Shown here: in pieces, positions 16,536 through 25,582 of the stretch
Layout: the number at the start of each line of letters is the position of its first letter
How positions within the stretch are numbered: position 1 is the stretch's first letter
NCBI GenBank assembly: GCA_029253585.1
Contig: JAQWZF010000021.1
Location: forward strand, 1 to 64,000
DNA from: Gammaproteobacteria bacterium
GTDB lineage: Bacteria > Pseudomonadota > Gammaproteobacteria > Pseudomonadales > Pseudohongiellaceae
Length of the DNA: 64,000 nucleotides
Reading direction: 5' to 3'
Translations under genes and position numbers: made by a program
The notes under the pieces: generated by a model
The model's input: only the letters and a program-made list of their open reading frames with translations
The model's database searches: none
What the model was told of the DNA's origin: nothing

Positions 16536-17732
16536 TCAGTTGCGTTCCTGCGCTGGCCAAGCAGCTCCCTCTCGAACACTCTGAAGTGGCACCATTCCCG
16601 TGTACAAAAATTTTTGCACCCGCTTGCCCTCATAGGTTTCTGTCGTGTAGATATTTCCTGACGAGTCGGTAGCTATGCTATGCGGCGAGAAGAACATACC
16701 GGGCTGTCTGCCACCTTCACCAAAAGTGTAAAGCACCTCCAGAGAATCTCTGTCGAGTATGTGAACCTTCATATTCGAGCCATCAGCCACATAGATAAAC
16801 TCCTGATTCTCGTCTTGAGAAAAGGCGATATCCCAGGTTGAGCCCATCGCAAGCGTTTGCGGTGCAATCATCCCCTCCTTAATAAAAGTTCCATCGGGTC
16901 TGAACACCTGAATTCTGTCGCCCCCTCTATCACAGACATAGATCAGATCATCATTCGATGGCTCGGCACAATGCACCGGTCCCTTAAATTGCTGCGGCAG
17001 AGCCTGACCCGGAACATAGCTGTTATCAGCCTCATCATCCGGGCGATTGCCATAAGCTCCCCAATAGCGCTTGAAGGCTCCGGTTGCGACATCGACTACT
17101 GCGACTCGCCGATTGGTGTAGCCATCCGCCAGATAGGCCTCAGTACCCGATCTATCGATAGCGATCTCGGCAACGCGGGCGAAATGGGTCGTGCTATTAC
17201 TGTCGCGCCCATTACCTGGCTCACCAATGGTGCGGATATATTCGCCATCTCTAGTGAATACCAATACATGGGAATCGCCGCTTCCATTTCCCCCTATCCA
17301 AATATTGCCATTGGCGGCAACCTCGATTCCATGGTTGGAAGCCGGCCATTCGAATTCACCACTTGCAGAGGGGCCACCCCAGGAGCTGATCAAATTTCCT
17401 TCGGCATCAAATTCCAATATCGGCGGAGCTGCCGTGCAGCATTGAGAGTTTCCTAAATCTAAACCTATCTCCTGGGACATGAACATGTCGTCGGAATCAC
17501 GGTGTACGATGAAGACATGGTCTCTCGCGTCAACATCGACGCCAATGGTTCGACCGAGAATCCATTTATTAGGAAGCGGTTGGGGCCAAAAAGGATCGAC
17601 TGCAAAACTGGGGACACTTTGGCCGTTACTAGCTGCGCTTATCTTCGTAGTCAGCAAATCTTGACCAATATTGAGCGCAAATAGGAAGCCTGCTAACATG
17701 CCGATGCAGAGTGGTTTTCTCAATTTGAACAT
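16536..17732 (-). CDS. Exported six-bladed propeller, peptidyl-hydroxyglycine amidating lyase (PAL)-like
   Basis: This 398-residue protein has an N-terminal hydrophobic segment (residues ~9-22) and NHL-type propeller repeats. Against rat PAL as I know it, all three zinc histidines have counterparts: H134 in NHGIEV, H254 in GPVHC and H351 in SPHS. So do the catalytic Tyr (Y205 in ADGYTNRR, rat SDGYCNSR) and two active-site arginines (R78 in VHRDSD; R269 in CDRGGDRIQVF, rat ADRENGRIQCF). The rat Met before the last His is Ser here. PAL splits peptidyl-alpha-hydroxyglycine into amidated peptide and glyoxylate. The gene lies on the same strand as the PHM-like gene, 1.6 kb away. Confidence 0.75.
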   Translation of the reverse strand: MFKLRKPLCIGMLAGFLFALNIGQDLLTTKISAASNGQSVPSFAVDPFWPQPLPNKWILGRTIGVDVDARDHVFIVHRDSDDMFMSQEIGLDLGNSQCCTAAPPILEFDAEGNLISSWGGPSASGEFEWPASNHGIEVAANGNIWIGGNGSGDSHVLVFTRDGEYIRTIGEPGNGRDSNSTTHFARVAEIAIDRSGTEAYLADGYTNRRVAVVDVATGAFKRYWGAYGNRPDDEADNSYVPGQALPQQFKGPVHCAEPSNDDLIYVCDRGGDRIQVFRPDGTFIKEGMIAPQTLAMGSTWDIAFSQDENQEFIYVADGSNMKVHILDRDSLEVLYTFGEGGRQPGMFFSPHSIATDSSGNIYTTETYEGKRVQKFLYTGMVPLQSVREGAAWPAQERN

Positions 17733-17973
17733 GGCTTTTCCTTTTTATTTTTATGCTCGTCAGAGGAACAAAGTACATGAATTACAATTAACCTGCCAAA
17801 CTAAATATTAGAGCCATGGTAGCTATCATTGGCACTCCGTCAATAAAGTAGAAGACTATCTCTGGCTGAATTGTGGCAGTAGTGAATGAGTGGTCTACAA
17901 AAGAGATAGCTTGTTAGTCGTTGCTAAAAGATAAATAATCGACCACTGCTCATCGATCACCGGAGATAGTGCA

Positions 17974-19089
17974 ATGACTAAAATCACGCGACGGGATTTT
18001 TTCAATCAGGCGGCGCTGTATACCGCTGGCGGACTTGCTCTATCGGGTGCCCTCCCGGGCTTAGCCGGCAAGAAATCGATGGCTCAGCCAGCTTTAGAAT
18101 GGCTTTCCTTGACCGCCGAAGCAGCCGTCGAGCCAGAACTACCGATAATAGATCCACACCATCATCTCTGGGAGCGGCCTAGCAATACCTACATGCTAGC
18201 AGATCTTCTAAAGGACACGAGTGCGCACAATGTGCGTCAGACGGTTTTCGTCGAATGCACGTCGATGTACCGCGCCGATGGGCCCGAGGAACTAAAAGTA
18301 ATCGGTGAGACAGAATTTGTGCAAGGCGTAGCCGCCAAAAGTGCTAGTGGCAACTACGGTGAAACGCGCGTAGCCACCGGCATAGTTGGCTCTGCCAATC
18401 TACGACTCGGTGATGCTGTGGCCCCGGTATTAGAAGCTCACATGGCTGCCAGCCCGCAGCGCTTTAGGGGAATTCGACATCGTGCTGCCTGGGCCGATCT
18501 GTCCGTTACTCCAAATCGCTCCCCTAATGCGTTGGAACATGTTTTGTTGAATCCCGATTTTCGCAAAGGCTATGCGCACCTGCGAACCTACGGTCTCTCC
18601 TTTGAAGGCTGGTTGTATCACACCCACATCGCCGACGTCACTGATCTTGCCAAGACCTTCCCCGATACTACTATCATACTGAATCATCTTGGCGGCCCTA
18701 TTGGAATCGGCACTTATGCGGGTCGCAGAAATGAAGTCTTTGCAGCGTGGAAACCTGCAATTGCCGAACTCGCTCAATATCCTAACGTGGTAGCTAAGGT
18801 AGGTGGAATCCAGATGGTAGTGAATGGCTACGGCTGGCATGAACGTGCCGCACCTCCGAGTTCTAACGAACTCGTTGCAGCGAATCAAGACTGGTACGAT
18901 TACATCATTGAGCAATTTGGGCCGCAGCGCTGTATGTTTGAAAGCAACTTCCCTGTCGATAAATTATCTTGCTCGTATACGGTACTGTGGAATCAATTTA
19001 AGAAGTTAACTAAGGGATATTCCGCGAACGAACGGGCGGCAATGTTTCATGATACGGCCAAGCGAGTTTATCGCTTACCTCAGGTTTAA
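17974..19089 (+). CDS. Tat-exported amidohydrolase (amidohydrolase 2 family)
   Basis: This 371-residue TIM-barrel metal hydrolase has a Tat-type leader (TRRDFFNQAALYTAGGLALSGALPG). The metal-binding start IIDPHHHLWE (near residue 59) and the later NHLGGPIG and MFESNFPVD segments (near 238 and 319) are typical of the PF04909 group, which holds lactonases, decarboxylases and dienelactone-type hydrolases. The start is the ATG at 17974 after CCGGAG. It is followed at 25 bp by a lactonase-like gene on the same strand, so the pair probably forms an operon acting on a small cyclic or lactone-containing compound; the substrate is unknown. Confidence 0.85.
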   Translation: MTKITRRDFFNQAALYTAGGLALSGALPGLAGKKSMAQPALEWLSLTAEAAVEPELPIIDPHHHLWERPSNTYMLADLLKDTSAHNVRQTVFVECTSMYRADGPEELKVIGETEFVQGVAAKSASGNYGETRVATGIVGSANLRLGDAVAPVLEAHMAASPQRFRGIRHRAAWADLSVTPNRSPNALEHVLLNPDFRKGYAHLRTYGLSFEGWLYHTHIADVTDLAKTFPDTTIILNHLGGPIGIGTYAGRRNEVFAAWKPAIAELAQYPNVVAKVGGIQMVVNGYGWHERAAPPSSNELVAANQDWYDYIIEQFGPQRCMFESNFPVDKLSCSYTVLWNQFKKLTKGYSANERAAMFHDTAKRVYRLPQV

Positions 19090-19114
19090 TGTATTTCAGC
19101 TTTGGAAGTAAATC

Positions 19115-19912
19115 ATGTTTAGAATTTTGACAGTGCTACTATTACTAGTCTCGAGCTTCGCATACGCCGACTTAAAGCTAACGGTATTCGATTGTGGCCA
19201 ACTACGCTTTGATGATGTCAGCGCGTTCGGGCTGAGCAACGAAGAGACAACTGTACGAGAGCTGTTCGTGCCTTGTTATTTGATTCAGCACAATGAGCAT
19301 CTTATGGTTTGGGATGCTGGCTTACCACTTGCCGATGTTGGCAGGACCGATGGCAATTCACGCTACGAAGAATCGTTTCTCGACCAGCTAGCCAGCATGG
19401 GCGTTGCTCCTTCAGATGTCGATTTAGTAGCGTTCTCACACATGCATTATGACCATGTTGGTGCCGCCAATGCCTTCATCAACTCTACCCTACTTATTCA
19501 AGAAGCCGAGGCCGTCGCCGCATTTGAGCACCCTGAAGACAATCCTGTGTTTCGAGAAGCGCTCTATAGTGAGTTGATTAATGCCAATCGCCGCAGCCTA
19601 AACGGCGATCTCGATGTTTTTGGGGATGGCAGTGTCAGAATTATTTCCGCCCCAGGGCACACCCCGGGACATCAGGCCTTGTATTTGGAACTAGCCAATT
19701 ATGGCCCACTCATTTTATCTGGAGATTTGTATCATTTCGAAGCCAGTCGAACCTTGCGCCGCACTCCTGTGTTTAACACTAGCGCCGAGGAGACATTGGA
19801 CTCGATGGATAAAGTTGAGCAGCTTATTGAAACCACAGGTGCTAATTTCTGGATCGAGCACAGCAAGGAACTTGCCCAAAGCCTGAATTTGGCTCCTGCT
19901 TTCTACGATTAA
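19115..19912 (+). CDS. Exported metallo-beta-lactamase-fold hydrolase (AHL-lactonase-like)
   Basis: This 265-residue protein has a short signal peptide (cleavage after AYA, residue ~18) and the di-zinc motif SHMHYDHVGAA near residue 108 with later ligands in PGHTPGH (near 188), SGDLYHFE (near 205) and a final WIEHSKE. The layout matches N-acyl-homoserine lactonases of the AiiA/AttM type, though those are usually cytoplasmic. Lactonase, arylesterase or thioesterase activity would all fit. It sits downstream of the Tat-exported amidohydrolase, and both may act in the periplasm on the same compound. Confidence 0.82.
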   Translation: MFRILTVLLLLVSSFAYADLKLTVFDCGQLRFDDVSAFGLSNEETTVRELFVPCYLIQHNEHLMVWDAGLPLADVGRTDGNSRYEESFLDQLASMGVAPSDVDLVAFSHMHYDHVGAANAFINSTLLIQEAEAVAAFEHPEDNPVFREALYSELINANRRSLNGDLDVFGDGSVRIISAPGHTPGHQALYLELANYGPLILSGDLYHFEASRTLRRTPVFNTSAEETLDSMDKVEQLIETTGANFWIEHSKELAQSLNLAPAFYD

Positions 19913-19982
19913 CTCAAACCGGGATTAATCAAGGCACACGCAGCGCAGCGTGCTACTGCGCCCATGCTTTCAGGTATGCACC

Positions 19983-20942
19983 CTAGCGCCTAGTCCCCAC
20001 AATCTCCGTTCTAACACTAAACAAAGTCTTGCCAGACGTAATATACAAGGTTTGCAAGTCCGGCCCACCAAAGGCAGCGTTAGTAATAGTATCCTCAGGA
20101 ATTGGAATATGCTCGAGCAGCTCCCCTGAGGGTGAGAACACATGAATGCCGGCTACTACATCGAGAGTTTCACTGGTCCCACGCAGATTATTCAAGCCAG
20201 CAGCAACATATAGATTGCCTTCGCTGTCGATGGTCATACCGTCCCCGCTGCGTCCCGGGTAAAAATTGTGAAATACGCGCGAGTTACTCACCCTGCCTTC
20301 AGCGCTAAGATCCCAGGCACGAATCAGCCTGGGGCCGCCTTCGCTCTGCTCGGTCTCGATAATGTACAGGGTGCTATCGTCCGGCGAAATCACTATGCCA
20401 TTTGGCCGTAACACCTCCGGCTCAGTGAGAATGCGTTCTATCGACCCATCTGTATCAATTCGGTACACACCGTGAACGCCAGTCTGTTCAGGCCGCGGGT
20501 TGGCGCCTGGCCTATCCGTAAAATAGATGCGTCCCTGTGCATCGAAGCTTAGATCGTTGGGCTGATGCAATTGCTTACCCTTGTATCCGTCAGCAATAAC
20601 TTCAATATCGCCGGTTTCCATATTGGTTCGAGTGACACGCGGCAATATCGATTCACCGTCACCGCCTTCACAGGCCAGCAAGCGCCATTCGCTGTCGAAG
20701 ATTAGCCCGTTTGCACGATTACTGGGCTGGCGAAATACAGAGACCGCACCAGCAGGAGAGCGCCGCATTATCCGATTGCTATAAAGGTCGGTGAAATACA
20801 CCGTGCCATCTTCTGCGACGGTGGGGCCTTCAGTGAAGGCCACCGTCGCCTCAACTGACACGGCGGACTGCATAGATTGCTGAGCACAGGCTGAAACAAA
20901 GGGAAGAAGAAGTAATATCGTACCGACAGCGGGCCTATTCAT
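19983..20942 (-). CDS. SMP-30/gluconolactonase-family lipoprotein
   Basis: This 319-residue protein has a lipoprotein signal (lipobox near FVSAC, Cys19), so it is probably anchored in the outer or inner membrane facing the periplasm. The six-bladed propeller carries the SMP-30 metal ligands: Glu in FTEGPTV, Asn in LHQPNDL, Asn in RPNGIVI and Asp in SGDGMTID. The family hydrolyses sugar lactones such as gluconolactone or gulonolactone. It converges tail to tail with the lactonase-like gene. The real substrate is not shown by the sequence. Confidence 0.82.
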   Translation of the reverse strand: MNRPAVGTILLLLPFVSACAQQSMQSAVSVEATVAFTEGPTVAEDGTVYFTDLYSNRIMRRSPAGAVSVFRQPSNRANGLIFDSEWRLLACEGGDGESILPRVTRTNMETGDIEVIADGYKGKQLHQPNDLSFDAQGRIYFTDRPGANPRPEQTGVHGVYRIDTDGSIERILTEPEVLRPNGIVISPDDSTLYIIETEQSEGGPRLIRAWDLSAEGRVSNSRVFHNFYPGRSGDGMTIDSEGNLYVAAGLNNLRGTSETLDVVAGIHVFSPSGELLEHIPIPEDTITNAAFGGPDLQTLYITSGKTLFSVRTEIVGTRR

Positions 20943-21117
20943 TCTACTTATCTCCTGCGTGATTGAGAGTCTATTGAACTAGTAAAGCTGCAACTACAGA
21001 TCTGTACTCACTTACTAACGATCAAACGCTGAATCAAACGCTCGATCAAAGAAAAGCATTCGATATCGACCTTTGCACTGTGCGACCAAACGAGCCACAG
21101 TGGACCTACAGCGCTTC

Positions 21118-21792
21118 CTACTCAAATCCCACAAAACTAACGAAGTCCTCAAGCTCGGCACGCCTAGACTTCACGCTATTCGCCAAGAACTCATCGTTGG
21201 GATAACCCATGGCGATACAGGTTAGGATATTCTGATCATCGGGTATCCCCGCGTGCTTTCTGACTACCGGTGTCTGCATCACACCCTGACCGTTGATCAC
21301 TGTACCCAGCCCTCTATCCCAAGCCGCGAGACAGATGCCGTAGGAGATTGCGCCCAGGTCAAACTGTGCTATGGCCGCAGGTTCCATAACTTTGTCGTAG
21401 GTAAGCACGATAGAAACCGGCGCATCGAATTGGCGAAAGCCGCGCATCACCCAATCGGTGCGCTTCTCTTTGTCGTCGCGCTCTATGCCCATAGCTTCGA
21501 ACAACTGTACCGCTATCTCGATCTGGCGTTGACGGTGAATACCCTCATAGGCTTCCTTGGTGGGGAAGTCGCGCTGCGGTTTTATTCCCGCCACCATATT
21601 TTCTGTGTTGCCCTTGCGAATCTTAGTCAGTGACTCACCGGTAACGACATACAGGTGCCAGGGCTGAGTGTTCATAGAGGAAGGCGCGCCCTTGGCCACC
21701 TGAATAATCTCTTCGATGACTTCACGGGAGACCGGTTTATCCTGGTATCCACGCACGCTGCGTCTGGTCTGTACAAGTGTCTCAAAATCCAT
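21118..21792 (-). CDS. Nitroreductase-family FMN oxidoreductase
   Basis: This 224-residue protein matches FMN- and NAD(P)H-dependent nitroreductases: RRSVRGYQDKPV near residue 10 and KGAPSSMNTQPWHLYVV near 34-50 are flavin-binding, and GAISYGICLAAWDRGLGTVINGQGV near 147-171 and IAMGYPND near 193 complete the fold. It probably acts in the cytoplasm as a dimer on nitroaromatics, quinones or enones. It is a single gene, 130 bp before the TonB receptor gene on the same strand. Confidence 0.88.
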   Translation of the reverse strand: MDFETLVQTRRSVRGYQDKPVSREVIEEIIQVAKGAPSSMNTQPWHLYVVTGESLTKIRKGNTENMVAGIKPQRDFPTKEAYEGIHRQRQIEIAVQLFEAMGIERDDKEKRTDWVMRGFRQFDAPVSIVLTYDKVMEPAAIAQFDLGAISYGICLAAWDRGLGTVINGQGVMQTPVVRKHAGIPDDQNILTCIAMGYPNDEFLANSVKSRRAELEDFVSFVGFE

Positions 21793-21922
21793 GCTTCTTA
21801 CTCCATTTCTTTATAATTCAACACGCCAAGCGGCAGCGTTGCCTATTATGCATGGGAATAAGAAAATGGAAACCTATTAGGAATAGATTGGCGGATTGAA
21901 TCCGGAAAATCCGTAGGCACCC

Positions 21923-24061
21923 TTAAAAAGTAGCCCGCACCTTGAAGGTAAAACGAACGCCGTTAGTGGTACAGAAACGCTCGATCTCTCTGACATCGCC
22001 ATCGCGTAAGTAGCCATTAAAGCGTCTGCGTTCTCGACAAGCTTCTTCATTCAAGAGGTTGTCCACCTCTGCTCTGAAGGTAAATGCACCTACACTGTTT
22101 TTCTCGGCAAACAGACTTAGATTGCTAAGCATGCCCGAGCCAATAAATATTACATTGTCGATATCATAGAAGGGCCTATTACCGTCGATGCCATCGCGGT
22201 AATTTAGACCGTAGTTGAAATTCTGTGATGGGATATCCTGCCGAAAGCCGAAACGCACATTTCCCCGATCAAAGGGAACAACCTTTCGCTTCTTGGCAAT
22301 TAATGGCGCATAGATAGAGGAATCCTGTACCAATAAGCCTGCGGTAACTACCGCCTGGGGAAGGTTAAGAAAACCCAACCTGATGCTGGCATTAAGATTC
22401 AGCCCGAACACCTTGCCGTCACCCACGTTGCCATTGGTAGAAGCGAGTCTGGTTGGACTCGTTGAGATATCGATACGGTCTATTGAATTGCCCACATCGT
22501 AGTAGAACAGCCTGGAATTAAGTACGCCCCCATCGTTAGGCAGCCGGTAGTCGAGATTGGCGATGTAACGCCACACCTGCTCCTGCTCCAACTCAGGGTT
22601 GCCAGCGATGGTATCCTGAGTCTCATCGCGGTCATTCGCTGCGGCCGAGAAATCTGAGAATCTCAACTGTGACACATCCAGCTCGGCCGACAAACTAAGC
22701 TGAAGGCTGTTGCTCATATTGAATCTAAAATCAAATTTGGGTTTTAGGAAGTCGAAACTCCTGCTGACATTCACATCGCCAGACTGCGATATCTCCGAGT
22801 CCTCATAGAACAGACTGCTTTCCAGCGACATACGCTGATTGATCTGCCAGTTGTGTATGGCGAACCCCTCATAGCGAATCTCCTCTACCGATGACACCGC
22901 ATTCGGCAGTGGGATGGGAGTTAAGCCACCGTGATCGGCGGAGGGTGCACCTGGAATGGGCAAACCGATTTTTAATGTAGAATCGAGAATAGTCTGAGCT
23001 CGTTCGATGCCAAGCTCCAAATTCTGACCCTCGAACGGATCCCAAGTATAGGAGGTACGCACAATGCGTTCGCGCTCTCTGCTGCCAGTATCGAGGAATA
23101 AGTTCTTAGCTTCCGGGTCACCGAGGCCCCGCGATACAAATCGCTCGCGGGTTATTTCGTTGTTATTCTCATTGACGATGAAGAGGATCTTGTATTTTCC
23201 ACCACCATCAAAATTGAGCTCATAGTCGCCACCGAATTCCCAGTTATCCGATTCGGCGGGAATCGCCTCGCGCTCTACCAGAAGCGATGGCGGGGTATCT
23301 AGGAAATTCGTGATAGTCCTTGTCAGTGTCGTGGGCGGATCATTCTGCCGGTAGAGGCCATTAAAGGCGATCCTGCTATCCGGTGATATCTGATAGGCAA
23401 TATTCGAATTTAGGGTAGTGGTGGTCTGATCTCGAAAGCGCTCGATCTCGCGAACGTCATTTAGACCAAGCCCCGGAGGCAAAACACTTATCTCATAACT
23501 ATCTAGAGCCTCATAGCCCGATGCGACCTGAGCACTGAGGAGATAGTCGAACTGTCCGGTCTGACCACTGAATGAAAAGGTACCTATGGGATCTACATTC
23601 CCATCATGAAAATGCGTCGCACCAAGTTCTGTCGATATGCTGGAACTCGATTGCGACTCGAGCAGGACGATATTGATTAACTGTCCGGTATTGCGGACAT
23701 CGAGATCTCCCGAGGTGCCACGAATGATTTCAATGTATTGCACCTGGTCTGCCGAAATTCTGGCAAGCTGACTGCTAGCCTCATTAGCTTTGCCAGCCAT
23801 GCGCTTTCCGTTAATGAGAATCTGTTCGCTAGCCCCGAGACCCCGATCTGCGCTATTAAAGGATCGAACCTCGTTCCCTTCGAGTGCCAGACTGATGCCG
23901 GGTATAACATTGAGCATGTCATTGACAGACACTGGCCCGTATTGAGCGAAGAAAGAGGCTGGGTAGGTGATCGTAGATTCGTCTGCGGGTGCGTCCTGTG
24001 CAGTCGCAATCACACTATAGACTGACAGCAGAACACTTACTATTTTTATTGAATACCGCAC
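21923..24061 (-). CDS. TonB-dependent outer-membrane receptor
   Basis: I place the start at the GTG at 24061 because CAGGAGC precedes it and it opens a proper signal peptide (VRYSIKIVSVLLSVYSVIATAQD); an upstream frame to 24133 lacks this. The mature protein (712 residues in total) has a plug domain (FFAQYGPVSVNDMLNVIPGISLALEG, then ILINGKRMAGK and VQYIEIIRG) and a beta-barrel ending in the aromatic strand FTFKVRATF. It takes up an unknown ligand. The barrel holds paired Cys near the end (EACRERRR and RFCTTN), a likely disulphide. Confidence 0.87.
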   Translation of the reverse strand: MRYSIKIVSVLLSVYSVIATAQDAPADESTITYPASFFAQYGPVSVNDMLNVIPGISLALEGNEVRSFNSADRGLGASEQILINGKRMAGKANEASSQLARISADQVQYIEIIRGTSGDLDVRNTGQLINIVLLESQSSSSISTELGATHFHDGNVDPIGTFSFSGQTGQFDYLLSAQVASGYEALDSYEISVLPPGLGLNDVREIERFRDQTTTTLNSNIAYQISPDSRIAFNGLYRQNDPPTTLTRTITNFLDTPPSLLVEREAIPAESDNWEFGGDYELNFDGGGKYKILFIVNENNNEITRERFVSRGLGDPEAKNLFLDTGSRERERIVRTSYTWDPFEGQNLELGIERAQTILDSTLKIGLPIPGAPSADHGGLTPIPLPNAVSSVEEIRYEGFAIHNWQINQRMSLESSLFYEDSEISQSGDVNVSRSFDFLKPKFDFRFNMSNSLQLSLSAELDVSQLRFSDFSAAANDRDETQDTIAGNPELEQEQVWRYIANLDYRLPNDGGVLNSRLFYYDVGNSIDRIDISTSPTRLASTNGNVGDGKVFGLNLNASIRLGFLNLPQAVVTAGLLVQDSSIYAPLIAKKRKVVPFDRGNVRFGFRQDIPSQNFNYGLNYRDGIDGNRPFYDIDNVIFIGSGMLSNLSLFAEKNSVGAFTFRAEVDNLLNEEACRERRRFNGYLRDGDVREIERFCTTNGVRFTFKVRATF

Positions 24062-24324
24062 TATTTGCTCCTGAGCTAGATCATAGAAAGCAGGCCGACC
24101 CTCAACAAAATAGAAGATGAGGTCTATAGGCACAGCACTGTGCTTTCAATGGGCCAGAATACCGAAACGCTATGCGTTAGATACTAATGCCAGAACTGTA
24201 TTCAATTATTTCATTTTTTATTGGCATTGAATACCCAACTTTAAGACAGTATTTTTACTGTAAGGGCTCAGATTCGAGTAGTATTTAGTCTCAGTGACGA
24301 ATTTAGAAAAAGAAGAGGCTCCCC

Positions 24325-25566
24325 ATGAAGAACAATAGCATCTCAAGACGTCGTTTCTTACAGGCCAGTGGCGCCGCCGCCATCTGGATACCCACATCAG
24401 CCCGAGGCTACACCTCCCGGGAGATGCGCGATTTCTATGCCAATGGCGAGATGTCGGTAAACGTGTCCAAGTGGGAGTTGGATACGCCAGCCCTGTGCGT
24501 AGACCTGGATCTGCTGGAAGGCAATCTCGACAAGATGGCGTCCACCATGTCTACCAATGGCATCGCCAGTCGTCCTCACGCAAAGACGCACAAGTGCCCT
24601 ACCATCGCTCATATGCAGATGGATAGAGGCTCCGTAGGCATCTGCACCGCGAAGGTTAGCGAGGCAGAGGCGATGTTTCTCAATGGCATCGATCAGATTC
24701 TGAACACCACCGGCAATGTCACCCCAACGAAAATAAACCGCGCGATGAACCTGGCGCAGCTGTGCCCGGGGTTCATTCAGGCTACTGACTCGCAGCCCAA
24801 TGCTCGCCTGTTATCGGAGGCCGCCGTCGCCAAGGGCATAATTGCCGATGTGGTAGTAGATGTTGACCCAGGCATAAGGCGCACGGGCACACCTTTCGGC
24901 CAGAGCGCCCTGCAACTGGCGCAACTTGTGGATAAACTACCGGGTCTGCGTTTTCGCGGCATGCTCTGCTATGACGCGGCAGCACAGCATGTGGTGGGTT
25001 TTCAGACGCGCAAGGCACAGACTCTGGAGCGCATGGTGCAAGCCACCGACACCTTTAATCTGATGAAGGCCTCGGGGCTCAATACCGAGATATTCAGTGG
25101 CGGCGGTACCGGCACCTATAATATCGATCACGACACGGTTGGCATGACCGACGTACAAGTGGGCAGTTATGTGTTCATGGACGCACAGTATATTTCCATA
25201 GGTGGCGAGCAGGATGCTGAGGTCTACTCCGACTTTGCTACGTCGCTCACCGTCATGACCACGGTATTGAACGATCAGTACGAAGGCCGTGCCACTTCCG
25301 ATGCCGGCGCCAAGGCCTGCACCATCAATCAGCCATGGCCTATCATCAAGGGCGAATCGGGTATGACATACCGCTCCGGTTCCGATGAGTTCGGTACGAT
25401 TCTGTACGGAGACGATCCCTCACGCAGTTACAAGGTTGGCGATAAACTCGAGGTCATCGTTTCACACTGCGACCCGGTGGTTAATCTCTACGACCAGATG
25501 TACGCGATTCGCGGGGATGTGGTTGAGGCGGTCTGGCCTATATCTGCCAGAGGCATGTCTGCCTAA
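24325..25566 (+). CDS. Tat-exported PLP enzyme, D-threonine aldolase / DSD1 family
   Basis: This 413-residue protein begins with a Tat signal (SRRRFLQASGAAAIWIP). The catalytic part is the alanine-racemase-like barrel of D-threonine aldolases and D-serine/3-hydroxyaspartate dehydratases: LDTPALCVDLDLL (residues ~52-64), the PLP-lysine segment RPHAKTHKC near 92, and the metal site SHCDPVVNLYD near 380. These enzymes need PLP and a divalent metal, which explains export in folded form. Known members are usually cytoplasmic, so an exported one is unusual. A role in periplasmic breakdown of D- or beta-hydroxy-amino acids is inferred. It ends 16 bp from the convergent lactone-oxidase gene. Confidence 0.85.
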   Translation: MKNNSISRRRFLQASGAAAIWIPTSARGYTSREMRDFYANGEMSVNVSKWELDTPALCVDLDLLEGNLDKMASTMSTNGIASRPHAKTHKCPTIAHMQMDRGSVGICTAKVSEAEAMFLNGIDQILNTTGNVTPTKINRAMNLAQLCPGFIQATDSQPNARLLSEAAVAKGIIADVVVDVDPGIRRTGTPFGQSALQLAQLVDKLPGLRFRGMLCYDAAAQHVVGFQTRKAQTLERMVQATDTFNLMKASGLNTEIFSGGGTGTYNIDHDTVGMTDVQVGSYVFMDAQYISIGGEQDAEVYSDFATSLTVMTTVLNDQYEGRATSDAGAKACTINQPWPIIKGESGMTYRSGSDEFGTILYGDDPSRSYKVGDKLEVIVSHCDPVVNLYDQMYAIRGDVVEAVWPISARGMSA

Positions 25567-25582
25567 GCTTAGTGTAAGAACC

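Noticed and set aside
16857..17456. 199-residue plus-strand frame inside the PAL-like gene
   Set aside because: It is antisense to a gene with conserved catalytic motifs and shows no family pattern.
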